A stretch of 64,000 nucleotides of DNA from Oscillospiraceae bacterium (GTDB taxonomy: Bacteria; Bacillota; Clostridia; Oscillospirales; Acutalibacteraceae), in assembly GCA_015066205.1 (NCBI GenBank), contig SVOV01000002.1, positions 61,205 to 125,204 on the forward strand, in the 5' to 3' direction. The notes below the pieces were generated by a model, which was not told where the DNA came from, searched no databases, and saw only the letters and a list, made by a program, of their open reading frames with translations. The translations under genes were made by a program, and so were the position numbers. Of this stretch, positions 51,689 through 59,169 are shown piece after piece. The first letter of the stretch is position 1, and the number at the start of each line of letters is the position of its first letter.

Positions 51689-53413
51689 TTGAAAAAATTA
51701 TTCGTTTACTTAAAAAATTATAAGCTCGAAACGGTGCTGGCTCCCCTTTTCAAGATGTTTGAGGCACTGCTTGAGCTTTTTGTCCCTCTTGTGGTCAAAA
51801 AAATAATCGATGTGGGAATTATGAATTCCGACGGGACATACATCTTGAAAATGTGTGTGCTTTTAGCCTTTATTGCCTTCGTGGGGCTGGCGTTTTCAAT
51901 TACGGCTCAGTATTTCTCCGCAAAAGCGGCGGTGGGCTTTTCCTCGGAGCTGAGATACGCTCTGTTTTCTCATATAGGCACTCTCTCCTACAGCGAAATT
52001 GACACTCTCGGCACATCGAAGCTCATAACAAGGATGACAAGCGATGTAAATCAGGTACAGAACGGCATTAACCTGACGCTCCGTCTGCTCCTGCGCTCTC
52101 CCTTTGTTGTTTTCGGCGCAATGATAATGGCATTTACGGTGGACAGTGCCTCGGCTCTCACCTTTGTCGGCACAATTCCCGCATTGTCCGTTGTGGTTTT
52201 TGCAATAATGCTCGGCACCGTTCCTCTTTATAAGGCGGTACAAAAGCACCTTGACGGTATTTTATCAAAGACAAGAAGCTCTCTTACGGGCGTGAGAGTC
52301 CTTCGTGCTTTCACAACGGAAAAAAGAGATATTGAGGATTTCAGAGCAAAGAATCTCTCATTATTACACTCCCAGCAGAAGGCGGCAAAATTTTCCGCGC
52401 TTCTCAATCCCCTTACCTATGTAATAATCAATATTGCGGTCATAATTCTTATTTACACGGGTGCTTTAAGAGTTGAAGCGGGAATTATCACACAGGGTGC
52501 TGTAGTGGCATTGTATAACTATATGTCACAGATATTAGTTGAGCTCATAAAGCTTGCGAATCTCATTATTACCATAACAAAGGCCTTTGCGGGCGGAAAC
52601 AGGATCAGCGAGATTTTTGAAACAAAGCCCTCAATTTCCTACCCCGAAAAGGGAGAAACACCCGATTTCAGTGCTCCCGCCGTTGAATTCAGAAGCGTTT
52701 CCTTTACCTATAAGAATGCGGGGGCAAAATCCCTTGATTCTGTCAGCTTCACCGCTAAAAAGGGAGAGCAGATAGGAATTATAGGTTCAACGGGCTCGGG
52801 CAAATCGACGCTTATCAATCTCATACCCCGCTTCTATGAAGCAACGGAGGGTGAGATTTATCTCTTCGGCAAAAAAATTGACTCTTATTCAAAGGAGACC
52901 CTCGAAAAGCTTATTTCCGTTGTTGCGCAAAGAGCTGTTCTTTTCAGCGGAACTATAAGAGAAAATATCCTCTGGGGCAAAAAGGATGCCACTGAAGAGG
53001 AGATAACAGCCGCCTTAAAAACCGCACAGGCAGAGGACATTATTCTTTCAAAGTCAAAGGGCCTTGACGAAAGGGTCGAGGAGGGCGGAAAGAATTTTTC
53101 GGGAGGACAGAAGCAGAGGCTTACCATTGCCCGCGCTCTTATAAAAAATGCTCCCGTGCTTATTCTTGATGACAGTGCCTCGGCACTTGACTTTGCAACG
53201 GATCTGAGACTTCGTCAGGCTCTGACGGAGCTCCCGAACTCCCCCACCGTATTTATAGTTTCCCAGCGCACCTCCTCTGTTATGAACTGCGATAAGATTC
53301 TCGTTATGGAGGACGGAGAAATCGAAGCCGCGGGTACTCACGAGGAGCTTCTCCGAAAGAGTGCTGTTTATAAGGAAATACATTCTTCTCTTACGGGAGG
53401 TGCTGAAAAATGA
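51689..53413 (+). CDS. ABC exporter subunit with degenerate ATP site
   Basis: 574 residues from TTG 51689 (six nt after GGTG); GTG 51680 is an alternative. Six transmembrane helices, then an ATPase: Walker A STGSGKST, signature FSGGQKQR, Walker B LILDDSASALD where the catalytic Glu is Asp, and VSQRTSS where the switch His is Gln. Those two changes mark the non-catalytic half of heterodimeric exporters such as TM287/288 and BmrCD. It overlaps the partner gene by 4 nt (ATGA). The transcript has almost no leader. Likely role: multidrug or peptide efflux. Confidence 0.93.
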   Translation: MKKLFVYLKNYKLETVLAPLFKMFEALLELFVPLVVKKIIDVGIMNSDGTYILKMCVLLAFIAFVGLAFSITAQYFSAKAAVGFSSELRYALFSHIGTLSYSEIDTLGTSKLITRMTSDVNQVQNGINLTLRLLLRSPFVVFGAMIMAFTVDSASALTFVGTIPALSVVVFAIMLGTVPLYKAVQKHLDGILSKTRSSLTGVRVLRAFTTEKRDIEDFRAKNLSLLHSQQKAAKFSALLNPLTYVIINIAVIILIYTGALRVEAGIITQGAVVALYNYMSQILVELIKLANLIITITKAFAGGNRISEIFETKPSISYPEKGETPDFSAPAVEFRSVSFTYKNAGAKSLDSVSFTAKKGEQIGIIGSTGSGKSTLINLIPRFYEATEGEIYLFGKKIDSYSKETLEKLISVVAQRAVLFSGTIRENILWGKKDATEEEITAALKTAQAEDIILSKSKGLDERVEEGGKNFSGGQKQRLTIARALIKNAPVLILDDSASALDFATDLRLRQALTELPNSPTVFIVSQRTSSVMNCDKILVMEDGEIEAAGTHEELLRKSAVYKEIHSSLTGGAEK

Positions 53414-55161
53414 GTAAAGTAAAAGCACCTGCGGGTACACTCAAAAAGGTTCTGGGATTTATTTCCCGCTACAGATTTCAGGTCATCATATCCCTTGTTC
53501 TTGCGGCAGGAACTGTAGCGCTTACCCTTTATATTCCTCTTATTTTCGGCGATGCCATCGATTCAATAATCGGCAAGGGCAGTGTGGATTTTGAAAAGAT
53601 AATTCCCATTCTTATAAGGGCGGGAGCTCTTTCCGCCGTGTGTGCGCTTCTTACATGGCTTATGAACACCATAAACAACAAAATAACCTATTCGGTTGTT
53701 ATGGATATAAGAAACCGTGCCTATGAAAAGATCAACACTCTTCCCCTTGCTTATCTTGATTCTCACAAAAGCGGTGACACCGTTTCAAGAATAATTACTG
53801 ACGCCGATCAGTTTGCCGAGGGACTTCTTATGGGCTTTACCCAGTTTTTCACGGGTATTCTCACCATAGTCGGAACTCTTATTCTTATGCTTTCCCTTGA
53901 CTGGAAAATTGCCCTCGTTGTGGCGGCACTTACCCCTGTATCTCTCTTCGTTGCAAAATTCGTGGCAAAGCACACCTACAGATTCTTCAGCGAGCAGTCT
54001 GTCGTCAGAGCTGAGCAGACGGCAGTTATTGACGAAATTACGGGAAATCTCCGTACAGTAAAGGCATTCGGCAAGGAAAAGGATTCTCTCATAAAATTCG
54101 GAGAAATAAACGAAAGACTGAAAAAGACATCTCTTAAAGCAATTTTCTATTCCTCAATCACAAACCCCTCCACGAGATTCGTAAATTCCATTGTATATGC
54201 GGCAGTAGCCTTTTCGGGTGCGGCTGCGGTAATTTCGGGAGGCTCTGTTACGGTAGGTATTCTCACCTGTCTTCTGTCATATGCCAATCAGTACACAAAG
54301 CCCTTTAATGAGATTTCGGGCGTTGCGGCAGAGCTTCAGAACGCTCTCGCCTGTGCTTCAAGAGTGATAGAGATTCTTGAGGAAGATTCCGAAATACCCG
54401 ATAAAAGTGATGCCGTTATTCTCGAAGAGCCCACGGGAAATATGGAGATAAAAGATGTGGCTTTCTCCTATTCGCCCGACAAGAAGCTTATTGAAGGCTT
54501 CAACCTTTCCGTAAAAAGCGGTCAGAAGATTGCAATTGTCGGCCCTACGGGCTGCGGAAAGACCACCTTTATAAATCTTCTTATGCGTTTTTACGATGTA
54601 AATGCGGGGGCTATTGAAATTGACGGCATTGACATCAGAGATATTACAAGACAGTCGCTCAGAAGCGGCTACGGAATGGTGCTTCAGGAAACCTGGCTTA
54701 TGCCCGGCACGATACGGGATAATATAAAAATGGGAAGACCCGATGCCACCGATGAAGAAATTATCGAAGCGGCAAAGCTTTCCCATTCCTATTCATTTAT
54801 AAAAAGACTCCCCGAGGGGCTTGATACCTTAATCGGAGAGGACGGAGGAAGCCTTTCACAGGGTCAGAAGCAGCTTCTTTGCATTACAAGAGTTATGCTT
54901 TCAGACCCGAAGATACTCATTCTTGACGAGGCAACCTCTTCTATCGACACAAGAACAGAAATAAGAGTGCAGAAGGCATTCCGCACTCTTATGAAAGAAA
55001 AAACAAGCTTTGTTGTAGCCCACCGTCTTTCAACCATCCTTGAATCTGACAGAATTCTTTATATGGAAAAGGGACAGATACTTGAAACGGGAACTCACGG
55101 GGAGCTTATGAAGCTTAACGGAAAGTACGCTGCTTTGTTCAGAAGCCAGTATGAGTCATAA
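53410..55161 (+). CDS. ABC exporter subunit with canonical ATP site
   Basis: 583 residues. Six helices (KVLGFISRYRFQVIISLVLA onward), Walker A GPTGCGKT, Q-loop LQETWLM, Walker B LILDEATSSID with catalytic Glu, switch His in VVAHRLST; its own signature is the unusual SLSQGQKQ, which would face the partner's ATP. Together with the upstream gene it forms one asymmetric transporter. The stop codon is embedded in the first hairpin of repeat locus 3. Confidence 0.95.
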   Translation: MSKVKAPAGTLKKVLGFISRYRFQVIISLVLAAGTVALTLYIPLIFGDAIDSIIGKGSVDFEKIIPILIRAGALSAVCALLTWLMNTINNKITYSVVMDIRNRAYEKINTLPLAYLDSHKSGDTVSRIITDADQFAEGLLMGFTQFFTGILTIVGTLILMLSLDWKIALVVAALTPVSLFVAKFVAKHTYRFFSEQSVVRAEQTAVIDEITGNLRTVKAFGKEKDSLIKFGEINERLKKTSLKAIFYSSITNPSTRFVNSIVYAAVAFSGAAAVISGGSVTVGILTCLLSYANQYTKPFNEISGVAAELQNALACASRVIEILEEDSEIPDKSDAVILEEPTGNMEIKDVAFSYSPDKKLIEGFNLSVKSGQKIAIVGPTGCGKTTFINLLMRFYDVNAGAIEIDGIDIRDITRQSLRSGYGMVLQETWLMPGTIRDNIKMGRPDATDEEIIEAAKLSHSYSFIKRLPEGLDTLIGEDGGSLSQGQKQLLCITRVMLSDPKILILDEATSSIDTRTEIRVQKAFRTLMKEKTSFVVAHRLSTILESDRILYMEKGQILETGTHGELMKLNGKYAALFRSQYES

Positions 55162-55480
55162 TTCAGCCAAAGGCTGAATTATGACAGTGATATTCGTTTC
55201 TTGCGAAACGAGTGATATCCGCCGTCACGCGGGTGATATCTGTTCCTTCGGAACAGGTGATATATTTTCCTTCGGAAAAAGTGAAGGAAGGCTTCGCCTT
55301 ATTCCGCTTGCGCTCTATAGCGCTCGTGCCTTCGGCACATTGCTGATGGTCAGATATGATTTGTATGCGGGAGCGGGAACCGCTCCCCTACGGTTATTGT
55401 GATACAGCCTCGCTGATGATATACCAAGCCTGCGGCTTTGATTGAGAACGGCAAAGCCCGTCTTTGCATTTCTCCGAATT
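55155..55480 (+). repeat. Hairpin-array repeat family 2, locus 3
   Basis: Begins inside the ABC stop codon with GTCATAATTCAGCC-AAA-GGCTGAATTATGAC (55155-55185), then GTGATAT-linked hairpins TCGTTTC-TTGC-GAAACGA, CCGCC-GTCAC-GCGG, CTGTTCC-TTC-GGAACAG, TTTTCC-TTC-GGAAAA, then GGAAGGC-TTC-GCCTT, GTGCC-TTC-GGCAC and, near 55400-55438, AGC-CTC-GCT and CAAGCC-TGC-GGCTTTG with GTGATAC/ATGATAT linkers as in locus 1. The order of the first modules equals locus 2. No gene is seen in 55162-55493. Confidence 0.9.
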
Positions 55481-55493
55481 CCGGATTTGTACT

Positions 55494-55961
55494 TTACGCT
55501 AAATTGATTATTGTTTTTCCCTGCTTTTCGGCGTATTTTACTGTTGATGCTGTTCCGCCTGACGGCTCGGTCAGGTAGGCTATACAGATACTGCTGTTAT
55601 CTGCCATATAGCGGTTTCTTACCTGCATACAGCCTTTATAATATACGGGGGACAATATCTTCACCTCGTCGGCGGCTTCATTTATTTTTCGGTAAAGCTC
55701 CTTACTTTCGGGAGTCCACTTTTTTTCCTGATTTTCACAGGGTACGATTATATGAAGCTTAATGTGGGAATACTCCTTACGGAGCTTCAGAACGGTTTTT
55801 GCAGCGAGGGTATCGAAGCCGACAGCACCTCCGGTGTAAAAATCCGTTATACCGTCCGATATCAGCTTTTCCGCCGTTTTATAAAGCTTTTCTTTTAATG
55901 CGGGCAGTTCCCCGACGGGGATATTTCTGTGTCCTGTAAAAAAGCAGGAGCTTTCAGTCAT
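55494..55961 (-). CDS. SLOG-fold protein (DUF1273/YpsA-like)
   Basis: 155 residues from ATG 55961 with AAGGTG upstream. The Rossmann-like SLOG fold is shown by CFFTGHRNIP at the start, FYTGGAVGFDTLAAKTVL with the Gly-rich ligand loop, KLHIIVPCENQE and CIAYLTEPSGGTASTVKYAEKQG near the end. SLOG proteins bind nucleotide derivatives (ADP-ribose-like or cytokinin-type ligands) and some act in conflict systems; B. subtilis YpsA affects cell division. The function here is not known. It is divergent from yhcH. Confidence 0.9.
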   Translation of the reverse strand: MTESSCFFTGHRNIPVGELPALKEKLYKTAEKLISDGITDFYTGGAVGFDTLAAKTVLKLRKEYSHIKLHIIVPCENQEKKWTPESKELYRKINEAADEVKILSPVYYKGCMQVRNRYMADNSSICIAYLTEPSGGTASTVKYAEKQGKTIINLA

Positions 55962-56007
55962 TTTTATCACCTTATTCAGTTATTTTTTATGAAAGGAAGT
56001 TTTCATT

Positions 56008-56463
56008 ATGATTATTGACTCTATCAAAAACGCTGCAAAATACTACAGCGTGCACCCCTCATTTGAGGCAGCCTTCAAGGCACTTGCCGAAATTGATGAC
56101 AGCACCGAGGACGGCAGGATCACCGTTGACGGGGACAGTCTTTTCATCAACCTTTCCGCTTATACCAACAAGAATGTTGATGAATGTGCTTATGAATCTC
56201 ACAGAAAATACATTGACATTCAGTTTGTTTTGACGGGCCGTGAATTCATTGACCTTTGCCCCGCCGAGGAGCTTGAGATCACCGAGGACAGACTCAGTAC
56301 AGACGACATCGCTTTTTTCAAGAACGGTGAAGTCTACAGCCGCGCTGACCTTACCGAGGGCGTATTTGTTATTATCTTCCCCGAGGAAGCACACCGCCCC
56401 TGTGTAGCTCCCGATGGTAAGGGTGTCAAGGTAAGAAAGGCAGTAGCAAAGATCCTTTACTGA
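56008..56463 (+). CDS. YhcH/YjgK/YiaL family protein
   Basis: 151 residues of the DUF386 cupin-like family (NanQ/EbgC): HRKYIDIQFVLTGREFIDL with the conserved His/Gln, YTNKNVDECAYE and the closing GVFVIIFPEEAHRPCVAPDGKG that carries the metal-binding Glu/His. Members are tied to sialic acid and other sugar catabolism as anomerase-type enzymes. AAAGGAAG precedes the ATG. No sialic acid genes are nearby; it convergently overlaps the next gene by 7 nt. Confidence 0.93.
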   Translation: MIIDSIKNAAKYYSVHPSFEAAFKALAEIDDSTEDGRITVDGDSLFINLSAYTNKNVDECAYESHRKYIDIQFVLTGREFIDLCPAEELEITEDRLSTDDIAFFKNGEVYSRADLTEGVFVIIFPEEAHRPCVAPDGKGVKVRKAVAKILY

Positions 56464-56693
56464 TCTCCCGTCTTTTTCATTCCCCGCCCTGCCTCAATGA
56501 CAAGGGCATCGGACTCCTTGAGAAAATCCTCTCTTTCAATATGGGATACCTCGTGGGAAAGACTCCTGTACTGCTGTTCAAGAGTCAGCCTGTCATTGAT
56601 ATAAATATTATAATCCCCCTGCTCGTCAGGGACAGTAAATGCTCTTACCCCGCAGGGTAAGGGTATTTTTCTTATAAAGATGTTTTCTTTCAT
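56457..56693 (-). CDS. Minimal HExxH (ImmA/IrrE-like) protein
   Basis: 78 residues. The centre holds SLSHEVSHIEREDF, a gluzincin-type HExxH motif (His47, Glu48, His51), preceded by a short beta-rich part (GDYNIYINDRLTLEQQ) as in ImmA/IrrE peptidases. It is under half the length of normal ImmA, so it may be a stripped-down or decayed peptidase. AGGAGTG precedes the ATG. The XRE repressor gene lies upstream in the same direction; in ImmR/ImmA systems the peptidase cleaves the repressor, so a functional link is plausible but unproven. Confidence 0.75.
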   Translation of the reverse strand: MKENIFIRKIPLPCGVRAFTVPDEQGDYNIYINDRLTLEQQYRSLSHEVSHIEREDFLKESDALVIEAGRGMKKTGDQ

Positions 56694-57236
56694 TTAACAC
56701 TCCTGAGTACAATTCATAAAAGGATAAACTGTTCGAAAGCATAAATTCGTTTTTCGGAACTCTGACACGCAAATTCGGATTTCGGAATCCGGAGAAAGCA
56801 ACAGTCGAAATCACCCGTTGCAAAGAAAAAGAACATTCCGCAAGGGCTTTGCACGAGCAAAAAACTAAACTTTTATACAGACTTCCCGTTTGACGAGAAA
56901 TGTTCAGATTTTTCGGAAGTGCGCCGCTTTTCCGCAGAAAAGCGGATGCAATTTCGGGAAATGCGGACATTTATCGGAAACTGCAGACCCTACCCTCACG
57001 CGTAGGATAAAACTAACTTACCTAAGCCTGTACAGACTTTGGGAAAGTTTGCAGAAATTGCCGTAGTTGTTGTTTTCGGCGGTGGCAAGCTGTACATAAG
57101 TACTGCGAACCGCCGAAAACAAAGCGCCTTATTATCTTAACAAAGGCAGAAAACTCAAAATCAGCACAAAAAAACAAACATCAGTACTACACCCTATAAA
57201 ACCCGCGCGGCAAATACGGTGATTTGTGCAGACTTT
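56694..57236. other. 540-nt gene-poor gap with a 49-nt hairpin
   Basis: No convincing gene. A 12-bp perfect stem GTTTTCGGCGGT / ACCGCCGAAAAC (57072-57083 with 57109-57120) holds a loop with two GTAC blocks. Further short inverted repeats occur (TTCGGAATCCGG near 56783-56796; CTTTTCCGCAGAAAAGCG near 56927-56945). A 114-codon frame on minus (56626-56970) has poor composition and is not called. Confidence 0.6.
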
Positions 57237-57563
57237 TCAATTATTCGTCAGGGCGTCAACTATTTTTATGAGCTTATCGAGATCCTCCTCGGTGGCTTTT
57301 GCCGAGAGGTCAAAAAGGAGCTTTCTTTTTCTGAAAAGCTCATTCTGCTTGCCCTCAATACTATCCTTTTCACCTGTAAGAAGACTCAGCGGAACCTCAA
57401 AATATGCCGCTATTTTTTCCAGCGTTGTCACGGAGAGCTTTTTTGTTCTTCCTTTTTTAAGCTCCGTGAACACCGAGCCTCTCACGCCTATCCCTGAGGC
57501 GAGAACTGACATTTTTATACCTTTTTCGTCACATAACTGCTTGATTATATCATATGTTTCCAT
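57237..57563 (-). CDS. XRE-family transcriptional repressor
   Basis: 108 residues from ATG 57563 (AAGGGAAAG upstream). An N-terminal helix-turn-helix of the Cro/C1 type (IKQLCDEKGIKMSVLASGIGV, SVFTELKKGRTKKLSVTTLEKIAAYFEVPLSLL) is followed by a Lys/Glu-rich helical tail (ELFRKRKLLFDLSAKATEEDLDKLIKIVDAL) suited to dimerisation. The divergent promoter region carries three copies of an 18-bp palindrome that are its probable operators, two of them inside promoter spacers. Such layout is typical for phage-like switches. Confidence 0.93.
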   Translation of the reverse strand: METYDIIKQLCDEKGIKMSVLASGIGVRGSVFTELKKGRTKKLSVTTLEKIAAYFEVPLSLLTGEKDSIEGKQNELFRKRKLLFDLSAKATEEDLDKLIKIVDALTNN

Positions 57564-57621
57564 TATCTTTCCCTTACCTGACCTGAATTTTTTCACACCC
57601 GTAAATTTTCAGAAAAAACAC

Positions 57622-57723
57622 TTGACAAATACAGAATTCTGTATTAATATATTGTTGCAATACATAATTCTGTATTATTCACTTGTTTTACTTAATTATA
57701 ATACATTATTCTGTATTTGTCAA
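57622..57723. promoter_or_regulatory. Divergent promoters with three XRE operators
   Basis: Operators AATACAGAATTCTGTATT (57628-57645), AATACATAATTCTGTATT (57659-57676) and AATACATTATTCTGTATT (57700-57717). Plus promoter: TTGACA 57622-57627, 17-bp spacer, TAATAT 57645-57650. Minus promoter: TTGACA 57718-57723, 17-bp spacer, TATAAT 57695-57700. Operators 1 and 3 fill the two spacers exactly, and operator 2 lies between the promoters, where it could link the outer two by cooperative binding. Confidence 0.92.
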
Positions 57724-57854
57724 TTGAACATTTTTCACATTTTATTATTACTGCGGTTTTTCCGTGCGGTGCGGAAAAGCTTTTTCACTCCGTAAAAATA
57801 ATACAATATAAAATGTCCCATTGACGGTACAGTAAAGATACGGAGGTTTAACAT

Positions 57855-58139
57855 ATGAACTATTCTCTGGATGTAATTATTCAATGCCCGTTTTTTGTGA
57901 GGGAAAGCAAGGATATGCTGTGCTGTGAAGGCTATATTTCGGAAACCTGTATGACGACCTCTTTCAGCACAAGAGCGCAAAAGCTGCGATACATATACAG
58001 CCACTGCGTAAAAGTGGACGGAGGCTCCTGTTATCTTGCCCGAAGCTTATTTGAAAAATATAAAAGGATTCACGAGGCAGAGGACAGGGCGGAGCTTACG
58101 GCAAGAAAAAACAGTATGCATCTGACGGCTGTGAAATAA
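57855..58139 (+). CDS. Small Cys-rich protein under XRE control
   Basis: 94 residues; GGAGG lies 8 nt before the ATG. Cys at 11, 23, 24, 32, 51 and 59, in CPFF and LCCEG and HCVKVDGGSC contexts, suggests a zinc-binding fold. The spacing resembles small proteins of unknown role found in Firmicute prophages and conjugative elements, where a CPxF...CEG...C...Y pattern is common (from memory, not searched). The plus promoter of the XRE switch lies about 200 nt upstream, so it is probably the repressor's target. Confidence 0.75.
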   Translation: MNYSLDVIIQCPFFVRESKDMLCCEGYISETCMTTSFSTRAQKLRYIYSHCVKVDGGSCYLARSLFEKYKRIHEAEDRAELTARKNSMHLTAVK

Positions 58140-58185
58140 CAGCAGGTAAGTTTTTCGGAAGAGCTCTTCAAAAATAACTGCAAGA

Positions 58186-58290
58186 GGCAAAGTGTAAAGG
58201 CTCTTCCGCTCGGCGGCAAAGTGTAACGGCTCTCCCGCTCGGCGGCAAAGTGTAAAGGCTTTCCGCTCGGCGGCAAACCGTAAACGGCAG
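58186..58290. repeat. 29-bp tandem repeat, about 3.6 copies
   Basis: Units start at 58186, 58215, 58244 and 58272 (last one partial), each beginning GGCAAAGTGTAAAGGCT and ending CCGCTCGGC. The junctions form CCGC-TCG-GCGG mini-hairpins. It lies downstream of the small Cys-rich gene, in a 240-nt gap with no gene. Confidence 0.88.
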
Positions 58291-58321
58291 AAAATACAGG
58301 CTCAGGTCTTCACTTTCCCCG

Positions 58322-58361
58322 AAAAAAAGAAAACCGACGGTATTTACACCGTCGGTTTTTC
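58322..58361. terminator. Bidirectional terminator between the XRE unit and the peptide operon
   Basis: AAACCGACGGT (58331-58341) pairs with ACCGTCGGTTT (58348-58358); T runs follow on both strands. It ends the four-peptide operon on minus. Confidence 0.92.
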
Positions 58362-58382
58362 TTATACAGGTAATTTTTCAGA

Positions 58383-58517
58383 TTATTCTGCAGCTGCAGT
58401 AGTATCTTCTTCTGTACCCATATCAAAGCTGAAGCCGAGCTTTTCAAAAAGAGCCATAAATGCATCAAAAAGAGCACCGAGGAACTTGAGAAGAGCTGTA
58501 AAATCAAATCCTGACAT
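58383..58517 (-). CDS. Small amphipathic peptide 4
   Basis: 44 residues, start ATG 58517 with AAGAGGTG nine nt before it. The first 30 residues form an aromatic-rich amphipathic helix (ALLKFLGALFDAFMALFEKL) and the tail is acidic and Thr-rich (GTEEDTTAAAE). No signal peptide or lipobox is seen. It is the last of four peptides with the same plan in one operon; see the next three entries. The sequence is unlike known toxins or bacteriocins that I can recall, although helix plus size resemble phenol-soluble modulins. Function unknown. Confidence 0.85.
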   Translation of the reverse strand: MSGFDFTALLKFLGALFDAFMALFEKLGFSFDMGTEEDTTAAAE

Positions 58518-58554
58518 TATATTTCACCTCTTGGTTATTTTTTTGTATACTGAA

Positions 58555-58713
58555 TTATTTAACTTCTGCAGGAGCATCTGTTTCTTCACCGCCGATGATA
58601 TCTGTGATACCGCCGAGGACGTCACCGAATGCTAACTTACCGCCGAGGAACTCGTTGAGAGCTGCGAAAAGGTCAGTTAAGAAAGTGATAAAAGCCTGTA
58701 ATAAATCTTCCAT
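58555..58713 (-). CDS. Small amphipathic peptide 3
   Basis: 52 residues, ATG 58713 with AAGGAGGTG upstream. Amphipathic helix in the first part (LLQAFITFLTDLFAALNEFL), a Gly-rich middle (GGKLAFGDVLGGITDIIGG) and an acidic tail (EETDAPAEVK). It lies 37 nt upstream of peptide 4 and 61 nt downstream of peptide 2 in the same direction. The Gly-rich middle is not found in the other three. Function unknown. Confidence 0.85.
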   Translation of the reverse strand: MEDLLQAFITFLTDLFAALNEFLGGKLAFGDVLGGITDIIGGEETDAPAEVK

Positions 58714-58774
58714 GTTGTTGCACCTCCTTGAAGAAAAAATATATAAAAAACCTGTTAAGGATTTTTAACTGAAA

Positions 58775-58927
58775 TCAGGCAGCTGTTGTTTCATCTTCGG
58801 GAGCTGTTGTTTCTTCATCAGCAAAAAGCTTGATGCCGAGCTTCTCAAAGAAATTTACAAAGATGTCAAGAAGACGCTGGAACATTGCCATCCAGTCTTC
58901 AATTGAAAGAGAAAAATCAAGAATCAT
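58775..58927 (-). CDS. Small amphipathic peptide 2
   Basis: 50 residues, ATG 58927 with GAGGTG upstream. Helix MFQRLLDIFVNFFEKLGIKL with Trp12, then acidic Thr-rich tail (FADEETTAPEDETTAA). The block LLDIFVNFFEKLGI aligns by eye with LFDAFMALFEKLGF of peptide 4. The ETT-type tail matches the repeats in the lipoproteins at 60882 and 62195. Confidence 0.87.
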   Translation of the reverse strand: MILDFSLSIEDWMAMFQRLLDIFVNFFEKLGIKLFADEETTAPEDETTAA

Positions 58928-58948
58928 AATAACACCTCATTAATAAAA

Positions 58949-59125
58949 TTATGCACCTACTGCGGGATCTTCTGTAGTAGCCTCTGTGGGATAGCCGTCA
59001 TATTCACCGTCTTCGGGGAGAATGAGAATACCGAGCCATGCGAACAGCTTTTTGATTGCGCCGAGAACCTTTTCAATAAAATCGAGGATCTGCTCAGCAG
59101 AAATACCTAAAAGAGAACCTTCCAT
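58949..59125 (-). CDS. Small amphipathic peptide 1
   Basis: 58 residues, ATG 59125 with GAGGTG nine nt upstream. First gene of the peptide operon, with its own promoter at 59170-59198. Helical part ILDFIEKVLGAIKKLFAWLG, a short Leu/Ile strand, then the acidic tail with Tyr (EDGEYDGYPTEATTEDPAVGA). It is the most charged of the four and has three Lys in the helix. No export signal. Function unknown. Confidence 0.85.
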   Translation of the reverse strand: MEGSLLGISAEQILDFIEKVLGAIKKLFAWLGILILPEDGEYDGYPTEATTEDPAVGA

Positions 59126-59169
59126 TTTATTTACACCTCGCTTTCAAAATTAGTTATTTAGTCACTGTT

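Noticed and set aside
56626..56970. 114-codon frame on minus next to the HExxH gene
   Set aside because: It overlaps the well-supported HExxH gene in another frame, has no ribosome binding site, and its Ser/Leu-rich composition is that of a chance frame over inverted repeats.
56820..57130. Insertion sequence or integrase remnant
   Set aside because: Inverted repeats are present, but no transposase or integrase fragment can be read on either strand.
57226..57795. 189-codon plus frame across the XRE gene
   Set aside because: It runs antisense to the XRE gene and through all three operators; composition is low-complexity and there is no ribosome binding site.
58186..58290. Possible CRISPR array
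   Set aside because: The 29-bp units are directly adjacent with no spacers, and no cas genes are present.
58310..58507. 65-codon minus frame over peptide 4 and the terminator
   Set aside because: It is a shifted shadow of peptide 4, which has the ribosome binding site; the frame also reads through the terminator stem.
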